From CAYPKW01 sp964411425 (GTDB lineage Bacteria > Pseudomonadota > Alphaproteobacteria > Dongiales > Dongiaceae), in contig CAYPKW010000049.1 in the NCBI GenBank assembly GCA_964411425.1, positions 1-19,326 on the forward strand: DNA of 19,326 nucleotides, in the 5' to 3' direction. Each line of letters begins with the position of its first letter. Position 1 is the first letter of the stretch. Made by a program: the position numbers and the translations under genes. Below, piece after piece: positions 9,022-19,326 of the stretch. The notes beneath the pieces are model-generated. The model made no database searches. It saw nothing but the letters and a program-made list of their open reading frames with translations, and was not told the origin of the DNA.

Positions 9022-9047
9022 GGGGGAGGCCTAGCCGGGCCTCCCCC
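9022..9047 (+). terminator. Strong hairpin between dppA and dppB
   Basis: GGGGGAGGCC (9022-9031) and GGCCTCCCCC (9038-9047) are perfect 10-base inverted arms around a six-base loop, TAGCCG. The structure starts 28 nt after the dppA stop and ends 9 nt before the dppB ATG. No run of T follows, so it is unlikely to end all transcription. Hairpins in this position between a binding-protein gene and its permease genes usually protect the upstream message or attenuate read-through, so that binding protein exceeds permease. Here that role is inferred from position and structure. Confidence 0.7.
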
Positions 9048-9056
9048 ATTCGAGCG

Positions 9057-10067
9057 ATGTTTCGCTTCGTCTTCACCAAGGTCAGCCTGCTGATCCCCAC
9101 CTTCCTCGGGGTCACGCTGCTGACTTTCGCCATGATTCGTTTCGTCCCCGGCGACCCGATCGAGCTTCTGGTGGGCGAGCGCGGCATCGACCCGGCGCGC
9201 CATGCCATCTTGCGCGCCGATCTCGGCCTCGACCGTCCGCTGTTCGTGCAATACGCCATCTACATCGGCAACGTGCTGCAGGGCGACCTCGGCAAGTCCA
9301 TCGTCACCAAGAGGCCGGTGCTGGACGAATTCTTGACCCTGTTTCCCGCCACCATCGAGTTGTCGCTCGCCGCCATGCTGTTCGCCGTGCTCGTCGGTCT
9401 GCCGGTGGGCGTGCTGGCGGGCGTGCGCCGCGGCAGCGCCTGGGACCATTCGGTGATGGGCCTGTCGCTGACCGGCTACTCCATGCCGATCTTCTGGTGG
9501 GGGTTGTTGCTCATCATACTGTTCTCGGTCAATCTGCACTGGACCCCGGTCTCGGGGCGCATCGGGCTGGTGTACTTCTTCGAGCCCGTCACCGGCTTCA
9601 TGCTGGTCGACAGCCTGCTGTCCGGCCAGGAGGGCGCGTTCCGCTCGGCCGCGCGCCATCTCGTGCTGCCGGCCGTGGTGCTGGGCACGATCCCGCTGGC
9701 GGTGATCGCGCGCATGACCCGCTCGTCGATGCTGGAGGTGCTGAACGAGGACTACGTCCGCACCGCCCGCGCCAAAGGGCTCGGGCCCTGGCGGGTCATC
9801 GGGCTGCATGCGCTCCGGAACGCGTTGATCCCGGTCGTCACCGTGGTGGGCCTCCAGGTCGGAACCCTGATGGGCGGCGCCATCCTGACCGAGACTATCT
9901 TCGCCTGGCCCGGCGTCGGCAAGTGGCTCGTCGGATCGATCTACCGGCGCGACTATCCCGCGCTCCAAGGCGGCGTCATGCTGGTCGCCATGGTGATCAT
10001 GACGGTCAATCTGTTCGTCGACCTGCTCTACGGCCTCATCAATCCGCGCATCCGCCACGCGAGGTGA
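9057..10067 (+). CDS. dppB: Dipeptide ABC transporter permease DppB
   Basis: A 336-residue inner-membrane permease that pairs with DppC to form the dipeptide channel (E. coli DppB has 339 residues). The N-terminus (MFRFVFTKVSLLIPTFLGVTLLTFAMIRFVPGDP) is typical of the DppB/OppB subfamily. Further membrane segments lie near residues 98-121, 136-159, 200-220, 258-280 and 305-328. The cytoplasmic EAA-type loop that docks the ATPases is visible at about residues 226-255 (LEVLNEDYVRTARAKGLGPWRVIGLHALRN). The frame extends 45 nt further upstream to an ATG inside the hairpin region at 9012. The start at 9057 is preferred because it gives the normal family N-terminus. The stop is followed after two bases by the dppC ATG, so translation is probably coupled. 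Confidence 0.95.
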   Translation: MFRFVFTKVSLLIPTFLGVTLLTFAMIRFVPGDPIELLVGERGIDPARHAILRADLGLDRPLFVQYAIYIGNVLQGDLGKSIVTKRPVLDEFLTLFPATIELSLAAMLFAVLVGLPVGVLAGVRRGSAWDHSVMGLSLTGYSMPIFWWGLLLIILFSVNLHWTPVSGRIGLVYFFEPVTGFMLVDSLLSGQEGAFRSAARHLVLPAVVLGTIPLAVIARMTRSSMLEVLNEDYVRTARAKGLGPWRVIGLHALRNALIPVVTVVGLQVGTLMGGAILTETIFAWPGVGKWLVGSIYRRDYPALQGGVMLVAMVIMTVNLFVDLLYGLINPRIRHAR

Positions 10068-10069
10068 GG

Positions 10070-10975
10070 ATGAGCCTCGAAGCTTCATCGTCCCGGTTCG
10101 AGGCGGCAACGGCCCCGGTCGGCCCGTGGCGGGAAACCTGGTCGGGGTTCTGCGAGAACAAGGGGGCGCTCGCCGGCCTCGTCATCATCGCGATCGTCGC
10201 GACACTGGCGCTGGCGGCGGACGTGGCGGCGCCCTATTCGCCGATCGAGCAGTTCCGCGACGCCTTCTTGGCGCCGCCCGCCTGGGCCGAGGGCGGCTCC
10301 GCCCGCTTCCTGCTCGGCACCGACGACGTGGGGCGCGACATTTTCTCGCGCCTCGTCCACGGCGCGCGGTTCTCGCTGTTCATCGGCTGTATCGTCGTCA
10401 CTCTCTCGCTCTCGGTCGGGATCGCGCTCGGCCTCGTCGCCGGCTTTTTTCACGGGCTGGCGGAGGATCTCATCATGCGTGCCATGGACATCATGCTGGC
10501 CGTGCCGGCGCTGCTGCTCGCCATCGTCATCGTCGCCATCCTGGGACCCAGCCTGACCAACGCGGTCATTGCCGTCGCCATCACCTACGTACCGCATTTC
10601 GTGCGCATCGCGCGCGCGGCCGTGATCACGGAACTGGCCAAGGAGTACGTCACCGCCTCGCGCGTCAGCGGCGCGCGGCTGCCGCGGCTGATGTTCGCGA
10701 CCGTGCTGCCGAACTGCATGGCGCCGTTGATCGTGCTCGCCACGCTCAGCTTCTCCAACGCGATCCTCGACGCCGCCGCGTTGGGCTTCCTCGGCCTCGG
10801 CGCCCAGCCGCCAACGCCGGAATGGGGCAGCATGCTCGCCGACGCGCGCGAGTTCGTGCAAAGCGCCTGGTGGGTGGTGACCTTCCCCGGCCTTGCCGTG
10901 CTGGTCACCGTGCTGGCCTTCAATATTGCGGGCGACGGCCTGCGCGACGCGCTCGACCCCAGGCTCAAGCGCTGA
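10070..10975 (+). CDS. dppC: Dipeptide ABC transporter permease DppC
   Basis: A 301-residue inner-membrane permease, the partner of DppB (E. coli DppC has 300 residues). It has the OppC_N-type first helix (about residues 32-53), then the periplasmic segment with LLGTDDVGRDIFSRLVHGARFSL (residues 81-103) characteristic of DppC/OppC. The EAA loop is at about residues 185-215 (VITELAKEYVTASRVSGARLPRLMFATVLPN). The C-terminus keeps LGFLGLGAQPPTPEWGSML and ends ...DALDPRLKR, both standard for the family. The ATG at 10070 is two bases after the dppB TGA, with GAGG just ahead. An in-frame opening that extends leftward across dppB is only an alternate frame of dppB. The dppD start follows six bases after its stop. 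Confidence 0.95.
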   Translation: MSLEASSSRFEAATAPVGPWRETWSGFCENKGALAGLVIIAIVATLALAADVAAPYSPIEQFRDAFLAPPAWAEGGSARFLLGTDDVGRDIFSRLVHGARFSLFIGCIVVTLSLSVGIALGLVAGFFHGLAEDLIMRAMDIMLAVPALLLAIVIVAILGPSLTNAVIAVAITYVPHFVRIARAAVITELAKEYVTASRVSGARLPRLMFATVLPNCMAPLIVLATLSFSNAILDAAALGFLGLGAQPPTPEWGSMLADAREFVQSAWWVVTFPGLAVLVTVLAFNIAGDGLRDALDPRLKR

Positions 10976-10981
10976 ACCGCC

Positions 10982-11955
10982 ATGGCGCTGGTTGAGATCC
11001 GCAACCTCTCCGTCGAGTTCCAGACCGCGCGGGGGACTCTGCGGGCCGTGGACGGGCTCGACCTCAGGGTGGACGAGGGCGAAGTGCTCGGCATCGTCGG
11101 CGAATCGGGCTCGGGCAAGAGCGTGGCCATGTTGGCGCTCATGGGGCTCATCGCCTGGCCGGGCCGGGTAAGCGCCGGGCGCCTCGAGTTCGCCGGCCAC
11201 GATCTCGCCGGCCTGACGGCGGCGGCGCGCCGGCGCATCGTCGGCAAGGACATGGCGATGGTGTTCCAGGAGCCGATCAGCAGCCTCAATCCGTGCTTCA
11301 CCGTCGGATTCCAGATCATGGAGACGCTCGCGGTGCACGAGGGCAGCGGCCGGGCCGAGCGTCGCCGGCGCGCCATAGAGCTGCTGGATCAGGTCGGCAT
11401 CCCCGCGCCGGAGACCAGGCTGACGGCGTTTCCCCATCAGCTCTCGGGCGGCATGAACCAGCGCGTGATGATCGCGATGGCGATCGCGTGCAATCCGCGC
11501 CTCTTGATCGCCGACGAGCCCACCACCGCGCTCGACGTCACCATCCAGGCGCAGATTCTCGACCTGCTGCGCGGATTGCAGCGCGACCGCGGCATGGCGC
11601 TGGTGCTGATCACGCACGACATCGGGGTGGTGGCCGAGACCGCCGAGCGGGTGATGGTCATGTATGCCGGCCAGCAGGTGGAAGGGCAGCCCGCCGACCG
11701 CCTGTTCTCCCGGCCCCACCACCCATATACGGCGGCGCTGCTCGACGCCCTGCCCGAGCGCAGCCCCGGGCGCCGGCTATCCACCATCGCCGGCGTGGTG
11801 CCGGGCATCGCCGACCGGCCGCTGGGCTGCCTGTTCAACCCGCGCTGCGCCTATGCCGCCCCGCGCTGCCTCGCCGAGCGCCCCGAGCTTCGCGGCCAAG
11901 GAAGCACGGTGCGCTGCCACTTCCCGTTGGACGCCGGCGGCCCCGAAGGGCGTCC

Positions 11956-11959
<4 letters not shown>
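10982..11959 (+). CDS. dppD: Dipeptide ABC transporter ATP-binding protein DppD
   Basis: A 325-residue ATPase that powers the importer together with DppF (E. coli DppD has 327 residues). The Walker A motif GESGSGKS is at residues 40-47, the Q-loop near 96 (VFQEP), the ABC signature LSGGMNQR at 154-161, Walker B LLIADEP at 174-180 and the switch histidine at H212. The C-terminal oligopeptide/dipeptide extension is present, with HPYTAALL at about 247-254 and four cysteines (C283, C289, C296, C312). Cysteines at these positions have been reported to hold an iron-sulfur cluster in some Dpp/Opp ATPases. No clear Shine-Dalgarno precedes the ATG, so translation is probably coupled to dppC. It overlaps dppF by four bases (ATGA). 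Confidence 0.96.
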
Positions 11960-12924
<965 letters not shown>

Positions 12925-13210
12925 CCTGTTACTTTTTTGCAACAGCCGTGCCGGAATCTGTATGAAAATGAACTTGGTCTGCTATTCTTAGACTTGCGTC
13001 TGTGGTAGGCATAGCACGGTGGCCGCTAGTGCTTGGGACCCGAACGTAACAAGGCATTAGGCATTAAGTGCGAGGTTGGAGCAGGGGGTGAAGGCGCAAG
13101 CGCACGCGCACGCGCCACAGCCGGGCAGAGGCCGCAAGGGCCGTCCGGCGGGGGCATAGCGCGAGGCCGGCCCGACTCTCGCACCTAGACGATGAAGGGG
13201 ATGGGCGTTC
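12925..13210 (+). other. Leader/intergenic region between dppF and mlaA
   Basis: This 286-nt stretch holds no convincing gene. Its first third (about 12926-13017) is clearly AT-richer than the surroundings and probably contains the mlaA promoter. Possible pairs are TTGCAA (12937) with TATGAA (12961), 18 bases apart, and TTAGAC (12989) with ATAGCA (13011), 16 bases apart; I cannot choose between them. A direct repeat AGGCATT-AGGCATT lies at 13052-13065. From about 13090 it becomes GC-rich, with alternating GCGCAC units at 13094-13116 and several short GC hairpins. If transcription starts in the AT-rich part, mlaA has a 5' leader of roughly 200 nt. A small RNA or leader control cannot be excluded. 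Confidence 0.45.
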
Positions 13211-14035
13211 ATGCAACTTAGGAAATCGGCGCATATTTCGAGATTGTTCGGCTGCGCCTTGGGGGTTGCCGTCGGTTTGTCGGCCTGCGCCACCGTGCCG
13301 GAGGGGGATCCGGACGCGATGGCGGCTTACGAGGAGGCCAACGATCCTCTGGAGCCGATGAACCGCTATTTCTTCGAGGTCAATTATGCGGCCGATCAGC
13401 TACTGCTGAAGCCGTTTGCCGGATGGTACTACACGGCGCTGCCCAATCCGGTGCAGGACAGCATACGCAACGCATTGCGCAACATCTCGACCCCGGTGGT
13501 GCTCGCCAACGACCTGTTCCAGGGCGACACCGAGCGCGCCGGCGTCACGGCGATGCGCTTCCTCATCAACACCACCGTCGGCCTCGCGGGGCTGTTCGAC
13601 GTGGCGGCGGAGTGGGGCTACCCCTATCACGACGAGGATTTCGGCCAGACCCTGGCGGTGCACGACGTGAACGAGGGCGCTTACCTGATGTTGCCGGTGT
13701 TCGGGCCCTCCAACCCGCGCGACCTCACCGGGCGCGTGGTCGATATCTTGATCGATCCGCTCACCTACGTGCTGCCAACCACATGGGGCGTCGCACGCGC
13801 GGGCATCTCCGGCGTCGACACGCGGGCGCGCAACCTGAAGGTGCTGGACGAGATTCGCGCCGGCTCCATCGACTACTACGCCACCATCCGCAGCCTGTAT
13901 CGCCAGCGGCGCAACGATGAGATCCGGAACGGCGAGACCGGCGAGGAACAAGGCTACCCAGGCTCCGCGGCGATCCCCATCATTCCGGATCCGGAACAGG
14001 CCGAGCAGACCTCCGAGGCACCCGAGGTAAACTAA
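13211..14035 (+). CDS. mlaA: MlaA/VacJ family outer-membrane lipoprotein
   Basis: A 274-residue lipoprotein of the VacJ/MlaA family. In the Mla pathway MlaA sits in the inner leaflet of the outer membrane beside a porin and removes misplaced outer-leaflet phospholipids, handing them to MlaC. The signal peptide ends in a lipobox LSAC with the lipidated cysteine at C26; residue 27 is alanine, not aspartate, consistent with outer-membrane sorting. The family signature NDPLEPMNRYFF (residues 44-55) follows. Later conserved blocks include LLKPFAGWY, NALRNISTPVVLANDLFQG, FLINTTVGLAGLFDVA and LPVFGPSNPRDLTG. AGGGG at 13196-13200 lies ten bases before the ATG at 13211; two nearby ATGs (13192, 13201) are out of frame. 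The acidic C-terminal tail after about residue 235 looks disordered. mlaC starts three bases after its stop. Confidence 0.95.
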   Translation: MQLRKSAHISRLFGCALGVAVGLSACATVPEGDPDAMAAYEEANDPLEPMNRYFFEVNYAADQLLLKPFAGWYYTALPNPVQDSIRNALRNISTPVVLANDLFQGDTERAGVTAMRFLINTTVGLAGLFDVAAEWGYPYHDEDFGQTLAVHDVNEGAYLMLPVFGPSNPRDLTGRVVDILIDPLTYVLPTTWGVARAGISGVDTRARNLKVLDEIRAGSIDYYATIRSLYRQRRNDEIRNGETGEEQGYPGSAAIPIIPDPEQAEQTSEAPEVN

Positions 14036-14038
14036 CCC

Positions 14039-14653
14039 ATGCAGTCCCGTCGTAGCGTTCTAACGCTGATCATTGGATCGGCGGTCGCTATACGAGTGGG
14101 CGGCGCGTCCGCGGTCGCGGCGGCCGACGCCCGCGTTTTCGTGGACCAACTCGGCAGCCGGGCAATCGAGGCGCTGACCGGCGTCGACGTCTCGCAGCAG
14201 GAGCGCGAGGAGCGCTTCCGCGGGCTGCTCAGCGAATACTTCGACCTGCCGTCGATCGGCAAGTTCGTGATGGCCCGCTACTGGCGCGCCGCGACGGACG
14301 AGGAAAAGGCCGAATTCCTCGGGCTGTTCGAGACGCTGATCGTGCAATCCTACGCCGCGCGCTTCACCGAATACACGGGCGAGCGCTTCGTCGTGAGCGA
14401 CGTGGTGGCGTCGGGCAAACCCGGCTACAGCATGGTGCGCAGCGTGGTGCAGCGCCCCTCGGGCGAGGAAATCCGGGTGGAGTGGCTGGTGCTCGAGCGG
14501 GGCGGCGGCCAGAAAATCGAGGACGTCAAGATCGAAGGCGTCAGCATGGCGCAGACTTTCCGCTCCGAGTTTGCCTCCGTGATCCAGGGCGGCGGCGGCA
14601 CGGTGGCGGCGCTGATCGGCGCGCTCCGCGAGAAGACCGGCGTCAGCCAGTAG
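14039..14653 (+). CDS. mlaC: MlaC/Ttg2D family periplasmic phospholipid-binding protein
   Basis: A 204-residue protein of the MlaC (Tol_Tol_Ttg2) family, the soluble periplasmic shuttle that carries phospholipid from MlaA to the inner-membrane MlaFEDB complex. An export signal occupies about residues 1-29. It begins MQSRRSVLTLIIGSAV, with twin arginines at 4-5 compatible with Tat export, though it lacks the full consensus. The mature part has the family pattern RFRGLLSEYFDLPSIGKFVMARYWRAATDEEKAEFLGLFETLIVQSYAARFTEY, then the beta-rich half ending KIEDVKIEGVSMAQTFRSEFASVIQ. The ATG comes three bases after the mlaA stop, with GAGG at 14024-14027, so the two are surely one operon. The inner-membrane components (mlaFED) are not in the window; in many alphaproteobacteria they are elsewhere. 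HpnM of hopanoid clusters is a relative, but no hopanoid gene is nearby. Confidence 0.93.
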   Translation: MQSRRSVLTLIIGSAVAIRVGGASAVAAADARVFVDQLGSRAIEALTGVDVSQQEREERFRGLLSEYFDLPSIGKFVMARYWRAATDEEKAEFLGLFETLIVQSYAARFTEYTGERFVVSDVVASGKPGYSMVRSVVQRPSGEEIRVEWLVLERGGGQKIEDVKIEGVSMAQTFRSEFASVIQGGGGTVAALIGALREKTGVSQ

Positions 14654-14682
14654 CTCGGTTACCGCCCCGACAGCGCGGTGCC

Positions 14683-14797
14683 TAGAGCAAGATCGGATCG
14701 GATTGAATCAATCTGATCCGTGAATCTTGCTCTAATTCAATAGCTTGAGCATGATCTTATCGGAAAAGTGGTAGCCACTTTTCCGGATCATGCTCTA
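14683..14797. repeat. Twin-palindrome intergenic element (RIME-like), possible bidirectional terminator
   Basis: Two long imperfect palindromes lie in tandem between convergent mlaC and ettA. The first (14683-14734) pairs TAGAGCAAGAT with ATCTTGCTCTA, then CGGATCGGATTG with CAATCTGATCCG (one G.T pair), around an AAT loop; TGA is unpaired on the right arm. The second (14747-14795) pairs GAGCATGATC with GATCATGCTC, then CGGAAAAGTGG with CCACTTTTCCG, around a TAG loop; TTAT is unpaired on the left arm. The outer arms of the two units are near copies (TAGAGCAAGATC against TTGAGCATGATC, 10 of 12), so they look like diverged members of one family. The overall plan, two large palindromes in about 110 bp, matches the Rhizobium-specific intergenic mosaic elements. 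Its position suits termination from both sides. Confidence 0.85.
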
Positions 14798-14805
14798 GGC
14801 CGGGC

Positions 14806-16488
<1,683 letters not shown>

Positions 16489-16552
16489 CGGCGGCTCCGG
16501 GCGGGCGGCGCCTTGTAGCCCAAGGCCGCCGCCGCCGCAACCGGGGCGCGCG

Positions 16553-17146
16553 TCAAATCAGCAGCGGCACCAGCGAGGCGACCAGGAGGGCCGCCATGAC
16601 GAGGTTGATAGCGGCGAGCGCGCGCGGCGAGCGGAGCGCACGCCCGATCACGGTGCCGAACCCGGCCCACAGCGCGCACGAGGGAATTGCGGCGGCACCG
16701 AAGACGGCGACAATCATCGGAATCTCGACGCATGGATCGCCGCCGACCGTCGTGTAGGTCGAGACGGCGCTTACCGCCATGATCCAGCCTTTGACGTTGA
16801 CCCACTGGAAGAGGGCCGCCTGCAGGAAGGTGAAGGGGCGCCCCGAGGCGGCGCCGTCGTCCGCCGCCCTGGTGGTGGCGATCCGGCAGGCCAGATAGAG
16901 CAGATAAGCGACGCCGATCCACTGCATCGCCAAGTGCACCACCGGGTAGCGATCGAACAGCGCCCCCAGGCCGAAGCCGATGGCGAGCACCATCGCCGGG
17001 AATCCGAGTGCGATGCCCGCCATGTGCGGGAGCGTGCGCCGGAAGCCGTAGTTGGCGCCGGATGCGGTCAGCATCACATTGTTCGGCCCCGGCGTCACGG
17101 TGGTGGAGACGGCGAAGGGCAGGAACTGGAGTACCAGGTCGAGCAT
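16553..17146 (-). CDS. LysE family amino-acid exporter/translocator
   Basis: A 197-residue inner-membrane protein of the LysE/RhtB family, which exports amino acids or related small molecules. The opening MLDLVLQFLPFAVSTTVTPGPNNVMLTASGANYGFRRTLPHMAGI carries the family motif TPGPNN (residues 18-23). The remainder shows about six hydrophobic helices, ending VMAALLVASLVPLLI, and QWVNVKGWIMAVSAV (about residues 113-127) corresponds to the conserved middle motif. The substrate cannot be predicted. The ATG at 17146-17144 must be used because the next methionine lies after the TPGPNN motif. No good Shine-Dalgarno precedes it. The start is only 26 nt after the 3' end of the tRNA gene on the same strand, which leaves little room for its own promoter. 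Confidence 0.92.
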   Translation of the reverse strand: MLDLVLQFLPFAVSTTVTPGPNNVMLTASGANYGFRRTLPHMAGIALGFPAMVLAIGFGLGALFDRYPVVHLAMQWIGVAYLLYLACRIATTRAADDGAASGRPFTFLQAALFQWVNVKGWIMAVSAVSTYTTVGGDPCVEIPMIVAVFGAAAIPSCALWAGFGTVIGRALRSPRALAAINLVMAALLVASLVPLLI

Positions 17147-17172
17147 CGGGAGGCGTTACTCGCCGCAGACGA

Positions 17173-17249
17173 TGGTGGGCCGGGGAGGACTCGAACCTCC
17201 AACTGCGCCGTTATGAGCGGCGGGTTCTAACCAATTGAACTACCGGCCC
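17173..17249 (-). tRNA. tRNA with CAU anticodon, probably tRNA-Ile2 (lysidine type)
   Basis: A complete 77-nt cloverleaf with encoded CCA. The acceptor is GGGCCGG/CCGGCCC, the D stem GTTC/GAAC, the anticodon stem CGCCG/CGGCG with loop CTCATAA (anticodon CAT at 17215-17213), the variable loop CAGTT, the T stem GGAGG/CCTCC with loop TTCGAGT, and the discriminator A. CAU can mean initiator Met, elongator Met or Ile2. The C1-A72 mismatch of initiators is absent (G1-C72). C4-G69 and C5-G68, recognised by TilS in E. coli tRNA-Ile2, are both present, so Ile2, whose C34 is converted to lysidine to read AUA, is favoured over elongator Met. It lies 60 nt downstream of rpoD and just upstream of the LysE-family gene. 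Confidence 0.93.
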
Positions 17250-17260
17250 GACAGGAAGAT

Positions 17261-17309
17261 ATCAGCTATCGGCTATCGGCGGATCGCTGACGGCTGATAG
17301 CTGATTGCT
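17261..17309. repeat. Seven-unit heptad repeat with dyad symmetry after rpoD
   Basis: On the plus strand this 49-bp block divides exactly into seven 7-mers: ATCAGCT, ATCGGCT, ATCGGCG, GATCGCT, GACGGCT, GATAGCT and GATTGCT. All end in GCT except one GCG. It begins 12 bases from the tRNA 5' end and finishes immediately next to the rpoD stop codon. The ends are also inverted copies: ATCAGCTATC (17261-17270) pairs with GATAGCTGAT (17296-17305), and G.T pairs extend the stem to about 14. Transcribed from rpoD it gives a hairpin followed by a weakly T-rich tail (ATATCTTCCT), so it may end or process the rpoD message. Confidence 0.75.
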
Positions 17310-19283
<1,974 letters not shown>

Positions 19284-19287
19284 GCTA

Positions 19288-19292
19288 CACCT
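19288..19292 (-). promoter_or_regulatory. Shine-Dalgarno of rpoD
   Basis: AGGTG on the minus strand, four bases before the rpoD ATG at 19283. It supports this start. The remaining bases to the window edge show no recognisable gene. Confidence 0.55.
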
Positions 19293-19326
19293 GCCGCGAT
19301 AATGGAATGGAGGCGGGGCTGCTCGG

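Noticed and set aside
7164..10109. A 981-codon open frame on the minus strand opposite dppA and dppB
   Set aside because: It is the GC-driven mirror of two well-supported genes. Its translation is rich in H, D, R, G and Q with no domain pattern, and it also runs through the divergent promoter region.
10085..11722. A 545-codon minus-strand frame opposite dppC and dppD
   Set aside because: Both plus-strand genes are full length with diagnostic motifs. The antisense translation has the same histidine/arginine-rich look as the other shadows.
12926..12945. CTGTT-ten bases-AACAG with a run of T, after dppF
   Set aside because: The stem is only five pairs and the T run lies in the loop, not after it. 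It does not qualify as an intrinsic terminator.
13057..13293. A 78-codon minus-strand frame across the mlaA leader
   Set aside because: It overlaps the mlaA signal peptide region, has no ribosome-binding site and its translation resembles no known protein.
17008..17238. Plus-strand frame reading through the complement of the tRNA (ending ...GEDSNLQLRRYERRVLTN)
   Set aside because: This peptide type is a well-known false gene produced by translating the reverse complement of a tRNA.

Overview
This is a GC-rich window that reads as ordinary chromosomal DNA of an alphaproteobacterium. The RpoD, EttA, GlnE and MlaA/MlaC sequences have alphaproteobacterial character, and a twin-palindrome intergenic repeat resembles the mosaic elements known from Rhizobiales. 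I cannot place it below class from sequence alone. Rhodospirillales-like or Hyphomicrobiales-like are both possible.

Layout, left to right. (1) glnE on the minus strand (codons 1-962, running off the left edge) controls glutamine synthetase by adenylylation. It is divergent from a 1,052-residue YhdP/AsmA-type protein on the plus strand (2953-6111). (2) A small DoxX-family membrane protein (6245-6718, plus) converges on a hotdog-fold thioesterase (6715-7212, minus). The two share a CTAG that supplies both stop codons. (3) A complete dipeptide ABC importer, dppABCDF (7398-12924, plus), follows: periplasmic binding protein, two permeases and two ATPases. The last four genes are tightly packed or overlapping, and a strong 10-bp-stem hairpin separates dppA from dppB. 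(4) After a 286-nt leader region comes the mlaA-mlaC pair (13211-14653, plus), for retrograde phospholipid traffic from the outer membrane. (5) A 115-bp element made of two long hairpins lies between the convergent mlaC and ettA. (6) On the minus strand, in transcription order, are rpoD (housekeeping sigma-70), a seven-unit heptad repeat, a CAU-anticodon tRNA (probably tRNA-Ile2), a LysE-family exporter and ettA (ABC-F translation factor).

How the genes relate: two parts of the window concern cell-envelope lipid traffic (the YhdP-like protein and MlaA/MlaC), two concern nitrogen and peptide nutrition (GlnE and Dpp), and the right end holds information-processing genes (RpoD, tRNA, EttA). Every protein-coding gene falls in a recognised family, and I see no prophage, insertion sequence, CRISPR array, defence island or novel multi-gene system. 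The most rewarding material is non-coding: the twin-palindrome repeat, the heptad repeat touching the rpoD stop codon, the dppA-dppB hairpin, the tRNA-lysE junction and the long mlaA leader.
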